The position numbers and the translations under genes are program-made. From Aquanectria penicillioides (lineage: Eukaryota > Ascomycota > Sordariomycetes > Hypocreales > Nectriaceae): a stretch of DNA of 64,000 bases. The stretch spans positions 1,240,001 to 1,304,000 of the forward strand of contig PYIU01000001.1 in NCBI GenBank assembly GCA_003415625.1, in the 5' to 3' direction. Of the stretch, positions 1 to 13,699 are shown piece by piece (position 1 is the stretch's first letter; each line of letters opens with the position of its first letter). The notes beneath the pieces are model-generated. The model was given only the letters and a program-made list of their open reading frames with translations, had not been told where the DNA came from and ran no database searches.

Positions 1-3000
1 TATTTATTAAAGAAGCTAATAGCCTATATAATAATAGGCTATTTTTTAATGCTAAACTCTATAATTATAAACCCTTTAATAAAGAATTAAAATTTATTTA
101 ATGCTTTTAATACTATAAGTATAGCTATATTATAAGAAATTGCTAATTTACTTTAATCTATAGCTAATATAATAGCTTAATATATAATAATTGCTTTATT
201 AAAAAGGGAGAAATTCTTTACTATTATACTTTATACTATAAAGATTATTTAGCCTAAAGCTATATTTATTTTATAGTAAAAAAGCATTAAATCTATATAA
301 AAGAAAGATACTATAAATAATTAATAAAATATAAAGAATGCATATTAATATAATAAAATATTTCTTATTTATAATAAAATAGCTTCTTTAAAAACCCTCT
401 CTTTATAGCTTTTCTTTCTATTAAAAGAGTTAGCTAACCTTTAGGCTTTATAAATAAATAATACTGCACTTTATTTAATGCTTTTCTTTTCTTTAGTGCC
501 TATATTTTATTGCTATTATTTATTAAATTAATCTCTTTATTTATATTTAATTAATATAAATTTTATTTTAAAATATATATTATTGCCTTAAATTAATCTA
601 TTAAATATTATATATTTATAATAAATATAATATAATTATATTTTTAAAATTAGCTAAAAACTAAAGAATTAATACTTTAATAAATCCTAAAAGAGTAAAC
701 TATATTATAATTTATTACTTAAGCTATATAGCTCTTTATATATATAAATAATATAAACTAAAAATCTAAATTTATTAAGCTAAAAAAGATTAAATTAATA
801 TTAATTTTAAATATTACTATATAAAAATAATTATAGTATATAATCCCTTAAAAGGCAAAAGAGACTTAAGAGCAATATATACTTTAGCTAGCCTTACTTT
901 AGTCCCTTAAATAATTATAATTAAAGACTTTAATCTATATTACTTAATATAAAACTGCTATAATAAAACTACTTTATATAGCCTAACCTTTTTAATAGAG
1001 ATATAATAGCTAAATATAGCTTTAATAACCTTTTATAAAATAGTAATTTAAAAAGCAAGTAATATTAAAAATAGTACCTTTAATTTAATTTAAGCCTTAA
1101 AGAATAGCTATACTATTTATTTAAGCCTTAATTATAATTGAAATAGCTTTAATTATATTTTATATTAAATATATATTAAGTTCTTTATAGATATATTGCC
1201 TTTCCTTTTATTAAACTTTTAGCTAATAGTATTTAATTAATATATAATAAACCTTAAGAAGGCTAAACTTAAAGTATAAATTACTTTTATTAAACTTTAG
1301 GTAAAATAACCTTTATATAATAGCTAAAATAGAAAATAAAATAATTAACTTAAAGACTATATTAAATTGCTTAATATACTATTTTAATATAAAAGCAATT
1401 TAAGCCTAATTGCAATAATTAATAGAACTAGCCTATTATAAAGGCTATTTATTAATTTAAATAAGCATAAAGATATATATAATATAATAATATAATAGCT
1501 AATTAATTAAAACTATAAAAGGCAGGCAATAAATAAAAGACTTATATAGCTAAAGCTAAATATATAGCTTAATGCAATACTCTATTTAAAGCTAAAATAG
1601 AAAAAGGTATTAATAATTAAAAGAAACTTTAGAATTTAAAAAAATAAATATAACTTTAAAGTAGTATTGCTTTAGCCTTATTATAGCTCCCTTTTTTTAA
1701 TTGCTTTAAGTAAGATTTTTTAGCTATAAGCTATATTAAAAAGGCAATTATATTAATAAAATGCTTTTTCTTTAAGCCTTAAATAAATAACTAAAATATT
1801 AAATCTAGTATAATAAACCTTATAATATAATTATTAAGTATAAACTAAATATTATAAAATGCTAAAAACTTAATATAAAATTGCATTAAATTTTTATAAA
1901 TTAATATATTTACTTTTTAAAATTTAATTATAAAAAGCTCTTAATAGTAATAGTTTCTTTATTAGCTTCTTTAAGGTATATAATAAGCCCTTTTTAAAAG
2001 CCTTTATTACTATTATAAATATAAATATTATATTTAAGTATTTTCTATATTACTTTTATTATATAATTATTATAATTATTTTTAAATTAAATAAAATAAT
2101 AGCTTAAAAATATATAGTATTTAAATAAAAACCTATTTCCCTTTTAATATAATTAATAAAATAATAAAATTAATAATAATTTAATAAATAATAATAATAG
2201 CTAAAAACCTAAATATACTTTTTAATAGTTAAATAAAAAATAAACCTTAAAGGTTTATTAAGCTTACCTTTATAGTTATAGTAAAAGCAATATATATAGT
2301 ATAGGCCTATAATAAAATAGTATTGCTTTTTTAATTAAACTTTATTATAGCCTTTAATTTAATTAACTATAAAAGGCTTATTATTATTTTTTATAATTAA
2401 GGCTATTTATAATAATTATTAATTTAGCTTTTTAGCTATTTATTTAAGTATTTAATATACTTTTAGTTTAATAATAAATCCTTTAAACTTTATAGCATTA
2501 ATGCTAAAGTTTTATAAAGATTGCTACTCTTTTTTATTCTTTTTATTTTATTTATATTAAGGCTTTATATAGCACTTAAAAAAGTTCTTAAAATTATAAT
2601 AATTAAATTTATTAATAATATAAATATACTTTTATTTAAAAAAGATATAATAAAGACTTAAGCCTAACTTAAAGCTATATAAATAATATATCTATTTTAG
2701 GCCTTTATTAATAATATAATCTTTAAATCTATTAAGGCTTAACTCTTTTATTTTTTTTATTAATACTAAAGGCATTAAGTTTAATTAATCTTTATTTATA
2801 ATATAATCTAGCTATAAAAATTATACTATTTCTTTAGGTTATAGCTATATAAAAAGCTACTTTAAGGCCTATATATCTTTAAGCTTAAGGAAAAACTTAA
2901 GTATTAAAGGCAGGCCCTTACTGCCTTTATAATAAATATATAAAAAGTAAACCTTAAAGCTGCCTATATAATATATATATATATAATTAAATCTATAATT

Positions 3001-5541
3001 GCCTATAATATTAATATATATTATTTTTTAATAAAAAGAGATAATAATTTAAAAGGGATTACTAAAGCTCTATTTATTAAATAGATTTAAGCCCTTTATA
3101 TTATTAAAGAAGGCTATAAGGCTACTTTAATTAAACTATTAAAAAGTAAGCTTAAAATCCCTTTATTTAATATATATTTTAATAAATAATTTATTTAATT
3201 TTAAGGCTAATTTTAAGCTTAAACTATTAAAAAATTTATTTTTTATATAATTATATTAATAATACATTAAATTTATTGCTATTATTATAATAGGCTTTAA
3301 TATAAATTAATATAAAAATATAAAAAATAGCTTATTAATTAGCTTTTTAATAGAAAATATAAAAAAAACTAAAAGTTAATTAAAAATTAAATATTAATTA
3401 ACTAAAGGCATTAATAAAAATAAGCTATATATAAGTTTTATAAATAGTATATAAATAATAAAATAAAAGCAATTAAAATCTTTTTACTTTATATAAAAAA
3501 AAAGACTATTTATTTATATAAAAAACTTAAGAAATATAAAAGCTTTTTACTTATTTAAATATAAATAAAATGCATTAAACTTTAAAGATTTCTTTTTTAA
3601 AAAAAGGTTCTTAAGATAAGTATACCTTAATATTAATATATAAATACTATTAAAACAATTAGCTATATTATATTATATTACTTACTTTATTTAAGCTAAA
3701 AAGAAACTTTATTTAATTTACTTTATAATTTCCTTAAGCTTAAGTAATATCTATTTAAAGCCTAAACTATATATTGCTTTATTAAATAGCTAGCCTATTT
3801 ATATATTATACTATACTATAAGCTAACTATTAAGCTATATTTAATTTAAAATATATTTATTTCTATATTGCCTTTATCTTTTAGTAACTTTTTTATTTAA
3901 GCACTTTAATCCCTTTTATTAAAAGAGAAATTAATATATTTAAAAAACCCCCCTTTAAAAAAGAAAAAAAACTAATTTATTATATAAATAATACACTAAA
4001 GCCTGCCCCTTTAATAGTTAGGTCTTTACTTTAGCTTTATTTTAAACTCTATTTTTATTTATTACTATATTTAATTTATACTTACTTACTTTAATAACTC
4101 TATTTACTTTAAGTCTATATTCTCCTTAAAAAATATAAGATCTATTTTATTCTTTTTAATATTCTTTTTGCTATTTTTCTTTTTATTTTTAAGCCCTTTT
4201 TACTTTAATTCTCTTTTAGCTTTATTTAAGCTTAAACTATTGCTTAAAAAGTTATATTAAACTTTAATCTTTACTATTAATATTAATTAATATAAATCTA
4301 TATTAAAATTAATTCTATTTATTATTGCTATTTCTTTTTAATACTATTTATTTTTAAGTAGCTTTAGCCTTTTTAATTAAAAAAGGCAATATAGCTATTA
4401 AGCTCTTAAAAGCTATAGCTATATAATTAACTTTATTAATTAGCTTATAAAGTTAATTAGCATTAAAACCTATAATTAAGACTATAGATATAACTTAAAA
4501 GTGTATTTAAATTGCTCTTTTTTTAGTTTAAATAGCCTTAGCCTTTAATTACTAAAGCTTTTTCTTTTATAATCTATATTAGCAATATATCTATAGTAAA
4601 ACTAAATTAAGCTATACTTATTATAGCTATTCCCTTTTATAAAGCTACTATTAATATATAGGCATTAGTCTCTATTAAATATAGCAATAGCTTATATAGC
4701 TTATATATATAAATATAAGCTATATAGCTATTAGCTTTAGTATTTATTAATAATTAATCTTTTATAGCTATAAAAAATAGAAAAAAGAAGGATTATATAT
4801 TAGCTTAGTTTTAATATAGATTATTCTCTCTATCTCTTACTATTTGCATAATATATATAAAATAAAGTAGATTTTAAACTGCCCCTAAAGTTAGTATAGT
4901 ACCCTTTGCCTTAATGCAGCTAGCTTAATGTTTTAGTATTTATTAATATTAATATAAAATGCTATTTATAGATATATTAAATATGCATTAGTATTATTAT
5001 TATTATTATTATTATAATTATTATTTTTAGCTATATATAATTAATATAAAATAGCAATAAAAATAGCAATTAGTATTTATATAAATTAAATATTTTATAT
5101 AAATAATATATTAGTAAAGTATATACTTAAAGGCAATAAAAAAGCTTTTATAAAGATATATAAAAAAAGAAAAAAAGAAAAGAAAATAAATATATTTATA
5201 AAGATTAAAAAATAATAATAGTAATATTTAAATAGCTAGCATTAAGTTAGTGCCTTACTCTTTATAATAAGCCTATAGTATAGATAATTTAGGCCTATTA
5301 TAGGCCTTACTTTTACTTTATTTATTAATCTTATAATTAAATAAATAAAATATTTTAATAATAGCATTAAATTAACTTTTAATTTAATGCTTCTTTATAA
5401 AGAACCTATATTAAGTTTAATATTATATTAAATAAAGGTTTTTATTCTATTAATATAGTTTTTTTCTTTATTTATATAATATAAAAGTATTATTTACTTT
5501 ATAGATCTATAAAGTATTAATAAAAAAAAAAAAAAAAAAAA
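1..5541 (+). mobile_element. LINE copy A, 5' part cut off by window edge, RIP-degraded
   Basis: The window opens inside the same repeat unit as copy B: position 1 corresponds to about 6654 of that copy, so roughly 1 kb of the element lies outside. Sequence, order and spacing follow copy B throughout, including the endonuclease remnant near 900-960, the reverse-transcriptase block around 2450-2800, an ATT microsatellite at about 4991-5028 and the 3' motif (c)tatagagtattaata, here carrying A for G. The 3' end carries a nearly pure poly(A) run at 5521-5541, unlike the TAAA-type tails of the other copies. No frame stays open; matching frames are broken by TAA and TAG. It is a dead copy. Confidence 0.85.
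5521..5541 (+). repeat. poly(A) tail of LINE copy A
   Basis: An uninterrupted run of about 20 A follows directly on the conserved 3' end of the LINE. It marks the 3' terminus and supports target-primed reverse transcription on the + strand. Confidence 0.8.
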
Positions 5542-5649
5542 GCTATTTAAAATAAAATAAAAAAGTAAAATAAAAAGTAATTAAAAATAAATAAAATAAT
5601 ATAATTAAATATAATTAAATAAAATTAAATAAAAAAAATTTTCTACTAA
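5542..5649. other. AT-only spacer between two LINE copies
   Basis: About 100 bp of A/T-rich simple sequence with no gene or motif. Its right end, AAAATTTTCT, resembles the sequence following the tail of copy B (AAAATTTTTT, about 12286-12295). With one C/T difference this could be that copy's target-site duplication. Confidence 0.5.
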
Positions 5650-5749
5650 TAACCTTTACCCTTAGACTTATAACTGCTTATAGCCATTTTAAACTACCTT
5701 TAAAACATCTAAAAATATAATCAATTAATCCCTTATGCTAGATTACCCC

Positions 5750-7190
5750 TAAATATAATAGTGCATTAAGAGCATAATACTAATACTATAGCCCTTTTAA
5801 TAGTTATTAATTTAGAAAGATATAGTATTAAAAATAGCTAATATAACCCCCTTTTTACCGCTAGCCAATATAGTAGTGCACCTAAAGTAAATAAAGCAAT
5901 AAAAGCTAGTAGAAGCCTTATAATTAATAAAGATAAAGAAGCCTATAAAGCTATTATTAAAATTATTCTATTTTACCTTTTTAAAGCGGTCTAAAAGGTA
6001 TTTTAAATCTATACTAATATATATAAGGCGCACTCTTGCCCCTTCTCTAAAACTAATATAACCTTTAAAGAGAGACTTATTAATAAAATTACTATTGCTA
6101 TAATAACCGCTATTATTATAGCAATAATAGCTGCTTTAGCTAATTTAAGCTTCTTTTCTCTTTAGCTAATATAGCAATCTTATATATTAGTCCTTTTATA
6201 TAGCCTTATATCTATAAATACTAAAACTATAAGTATATAATATATAGCTATATTAAGCATAAGGTTACTATTTATACTAAAAATACCCCTAAAGATATTA
6301 AAAACTATACTTTAATAGAAACTATATAAGCAATAAATTAAGCTTATAGCAATTCCTATATAATTGCAATATATTGCCTTTTTAATAGAGATATAGTTCT
6401 TACCTTTCTTACCTTAAAATAGGCTAAAGCTTTCTATAAGAAAGAATAGATAGCTATTGCATTTAGAAATAATGCCTTTTTTACTTTTTTTATTTTTGCT
6501 ATTTTAATAAAGGGAATTTAAATTAAATCTATTTTTAATAATATAAATAAATTTATTAAAACTATTAATAATACTAATACCTTAAGGGTTAGTAAAATAA
6601 AGCCTATTTAGGCCTATAATAGTATTGCAATAAAAATAAATCTAATTCTTTATATTTTATTTATTAAAGAAGCTAATAGCCTATATAATAATAGGCTATT
6701 TTTTAATACTAAACTTTATAATTATAAACCCTTTAATAAAGGATTAAAACTTACTTAATGCTTTTAATGCTATAAGTATAGCTATATTGCAAGAAACTAT
6801 TAATTTACTTTAATCTATAGCTAATATAATAGCTTAATATATAATAATTGCTCTATTAAAAAAGAAGAAATTCTTTATTGCTATACTCTTTACTATAAGG
6901 ATTATTTAGCCTAAAGCTATATTTATTTTATAGTAAAAAAGCATTAAATTTATATAAAAAAGAATACTATAAATAATTAATAAAATATAAAGAATGCACT
7001 TTAGTATAGTAAAATATTCTTTATATATAATAAAATAGCTTTTTTAGGAACTCTCTTTTTATAGCTTCCCTTTCTATTAAAAGAGTTAGCTAACCTTTAG
7101 GCTTTATAAATAAATAGCACTATACTTTATTTAATACTTTCTTTTTTTTAGTGCTTATACTTTATTGCTACTATCTATTAAATTAATCTT
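5750..7190 (+). pseudogene. LINE ORF1 (gag-like) relic, boundaries approximate
   Basis: This is the position where a LINE of this type carries its nucleic-acid-binding ORF1, between the 5' leader and the endonuclease start. The segment is shared by all full-length copies, but stops in every frame prevent reading a protein. A possible zinc-knuckle-like stretch lies around 6870-6920, but its cysteine spacing does not fit a clean CCHC box, so I do not claim it. The assignment rests on position only. Confidence 0.4.
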
Positions 7191-7229
7191 TTTATTTATA
7201 TTTAATTAATATAAATTCTATTTTAAAAT

Positions 7230-10200
7230 ATACACTATTGCCTTAAGTTAATCTATTAGGCATTATATACTTATAATAAATATAATATAATTGCACTTTT
7301 AAAATTAGCTAAAAACTAAAGAATTAATGCTTTAATAAACCTTAAAAGATTAAACTATACTATAATCTATTACTTAAGCTATATAGCTTTTTATATATAT
7401 AAATAATATAAACTAAAGATTTAAACTTATTAAATAAAGGAAAATTAAATTAAAGTTAATTTTAAATATTACTATATAAAAATAATTGCAGTATATAACC
7501 CTTTAAAAGATAAAGGAGACTTAAGGGTAATATATGCCTTAGCTAATCTTACTTTAGCCCTTAAAATAATTATAATTAAAGACTTTAATTTATATTACTT
7601 AATATAGAACTGCTATAATAGAACTACTTTATATAGCCTAATCTTTTTAATAGAAATGCAATAATTAAATATAGCCCTAATAACCCTTTATAGAACTATA
7701 ACTTAAGAAATAAGCAATATTAAAAATAGTACTTTTAATTTAGCTTAAGCCTTAAAGAATAGCTATACTATTTATTTAGGCTTTAATTATAATTTAAATA
7801 GCTTTAATTATATTTTATAGTAAATATATATTAGGTTCTTTATAGATATATTGCCCTCTTTTTTATTAAACCTTTAGCCTATAGCATTTAACTAATATAT
7901 AATAAACCTTAAAAAAGCTAAACTTAAAGTATAAGTTACCTTTTATTAAACTTTAGGCAAAATAATCTCTATATAATAGCTAAAAGAGGCAATTAAATAG
8001 CTAATTTAAGGACTGCATTAAATTGCTTAATATACTACCTTAATATAAAGGCAATTTAGGCCTAACTGCAATAATTAATAGAACTAGCCTACTATAAAGG
8101 CTATCTATTAATTTAAATAAGCATAAAGATATATATAATGCAATAATATAGTAGCTAATTAATTAAAACTATAAAAGGTAGGCAATAAGCAAAAGGCTTA
8201 TATAGCTAGGGCTAGGTATATAGCTTAATGCAATACTCTATTTAAAGCTAAAATAGGGAAAGGCATTAGCAGCTAAAAGAAACTTTAGAACTTAAAGAGA
8301 TAGGCATAACTTTAAAGCAATATTGCTTTAGCCTTTCTATAGCTCCCTTCCTTTAATTGCCCTAAGCAAAATTCTTTAGCTATAAGCTATATTAAAAAGG
8401 CAACTATATTAGTAAAATGCTTCTTCCTTAAGCCTTAAGTAAATAACTAAAATATTAAATCTATTATAATAAACCTTATAATATAGCCATTAAGTGTAAA
8501 CTAAATGCTATAAAATGCTAAGAATTTAATATAAAACTATATTAAACTTTATAAATTAGTCTATTTGCTTTTTAAAATTTAATTATAAAAAGCTTTTAGT
8601 AGTAATAAATTCCTTATTAGCTTTTTTAAAGTATATAGCAAGCCCTTTCTAAAAGCCTTTACTACTATTATTAATATAAGTATTGCATTTAGGCATTTTC
8701 TATATTATTTCTATTATATAATTGCTATAATTATCCTTAAACCTAATAAAATAATAGTTTAAAAATATATAGCATTTAAATAAAGATCTATTTCCCTTTT
8801 TAATATTATTAATAAAGTAATAGAATTAATAATAGCCTAATAAATAGTAATAATAGCTAAAAATCTAAATATACTTTTTAATAGTTAAATAAAGAATAGA
8901 CCCTAAAGGTCTATTAAGCTAGCCTTTATAGTTATAGTAAAAGTAATGCATATAGTATAGGCCTATAGTAGAATAATATTGCTTCTTTAATTAAACTTTA
9001 CTATAGCCTTTAATTTAATTAACTATAAAAGGCTTATTACTACTTTTTACAATTAAGGCTATCTATAATAATTATTAATCTAGCTTTTTAGCTATTTATT
9101 TAAGCGTTTAGTATACCTTTAGTTTAATAGTAAGTCCTTTAAACCCTATAGCATTAAAGTAAGGGTTCTATAAGGATTGCTATTCTTTTCTATTCTTTTT
9201 ATTTTATTTATATTAAGGCTCTATATAGCGCTTTAAAAAGTCCTTAAAATTATAGTAATTAAATTTACTAATAATATAAATATATTTATATTTAAGAAAG
9301 ATATAGTAAAGACTTAAGCCTAACTTAAAGCTATATAAATAGTATATACATTTTAGGCCTTTATTAATAGTATAACCTTTAAATCTATTAAAGCCTAGCT
9401 CCTTTATTTCTTTTGCTAATATTAAAGGCATTAAGTTTAACTAACCTTTATCTATAATATAATTTAGCTATAGGAATTATACTATTTCCTTAAGTTATAG
9501 CTATATAGAAAGCTACTTTAAAGCCTATATATCTTTAAGCTTAAGGGAAAACTTAAGTGCTAAAAGCAGGCCCTTATTGCCTTTATAGTAAGTATATAGA
9601 AAATAAACCTTAAGGCTGCCTATATAATATATATATATATAATTAGATTTATAATTGCCTATAGCATTAATATATACTATTCTTTAGCAAAAAAGAGCAA
9701 AAACTTAAAAGAGATTATTAAAGCCCTATCTATTAAATAGACTTAAGCCCTTTATATTATAGGGAAAGGCTATAAGGCTACTTTAATTAAATTGCTAAAA
9801 AGTAAGCTTAAAATCCCTTTATTTAATATATACCTTAATAAATAACTTATTTAATTTTAGGGCTAGCTTTAAGCCTAAAGCATTAAGAAACTTATTCTTT
9901 TTATAGCTATATTAATAATATAATAGATTTATTGCTACTATTATAATAGCCTTTAGTATAAATTAATATAAAAATATAAAAAGTAATTAGCTAATTGGCT
10001 TTTTAATAGAGAATATAAAAAAGATTAAAAGTTAATTAAAAATTAAGTATTAATTAACTAAAGGTATTAATAGAAATAAGCTAAATATAAGTTTTATAAA
10101 TACTATATAAATAATAGAATAAAAGCAGCTAAAGTCTTTTTACTTTATATAAAGAAGAAAATTATTTACTTTTATAAAGGACTTAAAAAGTATAAAAGCT

Positions 10201-10350
10201 TTTTGCTTATTTAAATATAAATAAAATGCATTAGGCTTTAAAGATTCCTTTTTTAAAGAAAAGTCCTTAAGGTAAGTATACCTTAATGCTAATATAAAAA
10301 TATTATTAAAATAATTAGCTATATTATACTATACTGCCTACTTTACTTAA
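7230..10350 (+). pseudogene. LINE ORF2 (endonuclease-reverse transcriptase) relic of copy B
   Basis: ORF2 would nick the target DNA and copy the element RNA onto it. Read with TAA/TAG taken as former Gln/Arg/Trp codons, the + strand shows the family blocks in order. An N-terminal endonuclease start lies near 7230-7330. IIIKDFNLYY, from an IVxGDFNxHH motif, lies at about 7572-7601. An LFFLFYLY-like block near 9180-9210 corresponds to the SPxLFLLY motif of RT, and FTNNINIFIF (from FTDDINI) spans 9264-9293. The KYKSFLLIQI block near 10190-10230 corresponds to the AxSSLLxQxRTG segment that precedes the terminal Cys/His finger. All deviations I checked are C->T or G->A. Short open frames on the opposite strand over the RT are shadows. 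Confidence 0.8.
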
Positions 10351-11642
10351 GCTAAAAGGAATCTTTATTTAATTTACTTTATAACTTCCTTAAGCTTAAG
10401 CAATATTTATTTAAAGCTTAAACTATATACTGCTTTATTAAATAGCTAGTCTATTTATATATTATATTGCACTATAAACTAGCTATTAAGCTATATTTAG
10501 TTTAAAATATGCCTATTTATATACTGCCTTTACTTTTTAGTAACTTTCTTACTTAAGTGCTTTAACCCCTTTATTAAAAGGGAAGTTAATATACTTAAAA
10601 AAACCCTTTTTAAAAGAGAGAAAAAACTAGCTTATTATATAAATAATATACTAAAGCCTACTCCCTTTAATAGCTAAGTCTTTACCTTACTTTTATTTTA
10701 AATCTAACCTTTATTTATTACTATATTTAATCTATATTTGCCTATTTTAGTAATACTATTTACTTTAAGTTTATATTCTCTTTAGGAAATATAAGATCTA
10801 TTTTATTCTTTTTGCTATTTTCCTTACTATTTTTATTTTTATTTTTAAGCCCCCCTTACTTTAATCTCCCTTTAGCTTTATTTAAGCTTAAGCTATTGCT
10901 TAAAAAATTATATTAGACTTTAGTATTTACTATTAATATTAGCTAATATAAATCTATATTAAAATTAATTTAATTTATTGCTACTATTACTTTTTAGCGC
11001 TATTTATCCTTAAGTAGCCTTAGCCCTTTTAACTAAAAAAGGCAATATAGCTATTAAGCTCTTAAGAGCTATAGCTATATAATTAACTCTATTAATTAGC
11101 TTATAAAGCTAATTAGCATTAAAACCTATAGTTAGAATTATAGATATAGCTTAAAAGTATGCTTAAATTGCTTTTCTTTTAGCTTAAATAGCCTTAGCCC
11201 TTAATTACTAAAGCTTTTTTATTTAATAGACTATATTAGCAGTAAACTTAAATTAAAATTAAAAAGTATTTACTATAGCTATCCCCTTTTATAAAGCTAC
11301 TATTAGTGCTTAAGTATTAGCTTTTATTAAATATAGTAATAGTTTATATAGCTTATATATATAGATATAAGCAATATAGCTATTAGCCTTAATATTTATT
11401 ATTATTAGCTATTTAAAGTTATAATAAAGGAATATAATTTATTGGCTTAATTTTAATATAGACCTTTCTCTTTATTTCTTGCTATTTGCATAATATATAT
11501 AGAATAGGGCAGATCTTATACTGCCCTTAAGGATGGCTTAGTACCCCTTACTTTAGTGCGGCTAGCCTAATATCTTAGCATTTATATAAGCGTTAATATA
11601 GAAACTATAATAGGCTTATAGTATATATAAACTATTATAATT

Positions 11643-11694
11643 ATAGTTATAGTTATAGTTATAGTTATAGTTATAGTTATAGTTATAGTTATTA

Positions 11695-11730
<36 letters not shown>

Positions 11731-11750
11731 TATTATTATTATAGTTATTA
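11643..11750 (+). repeat. ATAGTT hexamer array followed by ATT array in LINE copy B
   Basis: About eight copies of ATAGTT (11643-11691) run into an ATT array (11692-11750). The same site in the other LINE copies holds a different mix and length of units. Confidence 0.85.
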
Positions 11751-12288
11751 TCTTTAGCTATATATAATTAGTATAGAATAGCAATAGAAATAGTAATTAG
11801 CATTTATATAAGTTAGGTATTTTATATAAATAATATATTAATAAAATGCATACTTAAAGGCAATAGAAAGCTTTTATAAAGGCATATAAAAAAGAAAGAA
11901 AGGAAAAGGAATTAAATATACCTATAAAGATTAAAAAATAATAATAATAGCACTTAAATAGCTAGTAGCTAGCTGGCTATTAGCTAGCATTAAATTAGTG
12001 CTCTATTCCTTATAATAGGCCTATAGTATAAACAATTTAGGCCTATTATAGGCCTTACTTTTACTCTATTTACTAACCCTATAATTAAGTAAATAGGATA
12101 TTTTAATAATAGCATTAAACTAACTTTTAATTTAATGCCCTTCTATAAAGAACCTATAATAGGCCTAATATTATATTAAATAAAGGTTTTTTACTCTATT
12201 AGTATAGTTTTATTTTTTTTATTTATATAGTATAGAAGCACTATCTATCTTATAGGTCTATAGAGTATTAATAAATAAATAAATAAAA

Positions 12289-13432
12289 TTTTTTAAAAAT
12301 CTTTTAAAATCTATTTAAAAGCTTTAAAAATTATATTAAAAATTAATAAAAATAAAATAAAAATGCTTAAAAATTATTATAAAAGGCTTAAAATTATTTA
12401 AAAATAAATAAAAATATATAAAAAATAGTAAAAAATAAAATATTAATATTTATTAAAAATTTAAAAATTTAAAGATATTTTATAAAAATTAAATTTTAAA
12501 GTTATTAAAATAATATAATAATAATAATAGCCTTAAAGATTATAAAAATATTTAATTAATTACTTTATAGTATTATTTTCTATTTAATAAACTATTATTA
12601 ATAATTAAAAGCTATATTTATTTAATATATATTAAAAAATATACTTAAAATTATTATTTTTAATAATTTAAATTTACTTTATATTTTTAATTAAATACTT
12701 TATATATTTATTTAATTAATTACTAATTATTAGCTATATTATTAATAGAAAAGCTATATATAATTTATAGGTAAATAATTAACTTAAGAAAATTTACTAT
12801 AAAAATTAATAGTTAAGTAAATTTATTTATAGTATTTATACTATTTAAAGGAAAATTATAAGGACTTTTATAAAGACCCTTTAGTTAATATTTATAAAAG
12901 AAGCTCTATTTATATTTAAATTACTTATATTAAATATAATTAATATAATAGATATTTATATAATTAAATGCTAAAATATATATATAAAAGAGAATAAAAT
13001 ATATTTATTTATATATAAAAATTATAAAAGTATATAATTAAATATATTTATAATATATAAAAGAGTTAATATATTTAATAAAGGCAATAATAAATACCTT
13101 AATATACTTTAGGTAAATTAATAGCTAAATTAAAAAGTATTTTATTAAATAAGCCTATTTTATAGGGATATATATAAACTAAAGTTAATGCTAATAAAGA
13201 AGATTTACTTTAAAATATAGTATTAAATTGTAAAATAGTAATTATAAAATAAACTATTAAATAAGTTTTTAATAAAATTACTTATTATCTTTTTTAAAGG
13301 TAATTTTAATATATAAGGGCTAGCTAAATTAATTAAAAGCTTAAAAGCTATAAATATAAATATTTAAGTATTATTAAATCTAAAAATATTTAATTAATTA
13401 TTAAATAAAAATAATAGTTAAAAAATAATATA
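12289..13432. other. unassigned AT-rich repeat-derived DNA
   Basis: This stretch is over 80% A+T with no open frame and no match to the other repeats in the window that I could find. It may be the upstream part of the gypsy element whose RT remnant lies at 14460-14725, but no motif proves this. Confidence 0.4.
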
Positions 13433-13680
13433 ATGCTAGAGCCCACAATTAGGCCACACTAACCTTTAGCTAAAGCTTACCTATAGTCTACCTATAGTTA
13501 TGCTTACTAAATTGCAATATAGCATTAAGGACTAAAGCTCTTTAAGCTTCAGTCTTATTATTAAAATACTAATACCTTATTGGCCTACCTAACTGTACTT
13601 ACTTATATAACTTTATTATAATTCTAAAGCTTTTATTATAGCTACTTAAATGCAATATAGCACTAAAAGGAAAAAAGGCT
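13433..13680. other. block with weaker RIP, unassigned
   Basis: Cytosines in ACA, CCA and TCA contexts reappear here (for example tagagcccacaattagg), in contrast to both flanks. The block looks like a short insertion that was mutated less. Two related segments, gcaatatagcattaa (about 13512-13526) and gcaatatagcactaa (about 13651-13665), lie near its ends. No coding potential is seen. It could be a solo LTR or a MITE. Confidence 0.4.
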
Positions 13681-13699
13681 AATAAGCAAGCTAATAATA

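Larger units (their letters stand above)
5650..12288 (+). mobile_element. LINE copy B, full length (Tad-like non-LTR retrotransposon), RIP-degraded
   Basis: This is a full-length unit of about 6.64 kb. It starts with the family's conserved 5' end (aacctttaccctta) and ends in gagtattaataaataaataaa. The + strand is the sense strand: an apurinic-endonuclease GDFN remnant lies at 7578-7589 and a reverse-transcriptase FTDD remnant (FTNN after G->A) at 9264-9275, followed by a C-terminal Cys/His region. The endonuclease plus RT order, the lack of LTRs and the TAAA tail make it a LINE; assignment to the Tad clade is inference from the fungal host. No RNase H domain could be read. About 1.9 kb of 3' sequence follows the last recognisable domain. 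In-frame stops abound, so it is non-functional. Confidence 0.88.

Noticed and set aside
6870..6920. Possible CCHC zinc knuckle in LINE ORF1
   Set aside because: Back-mutating transitions gives a G-H-L-A-x-x-C-like end, but the first cysteine spacing is one residue short, so the motif is not secure.
9213..9431. 72-residue open frame on the - strand, repeated at 22665-22883 (-) and 31117-31335 (+)
   Set aside because: It is conserved only because the LINE is repeated. It lies antisense to the reverse-transcriptase catalytic region, whose sense frame carries the known motifs. It is a shadow.
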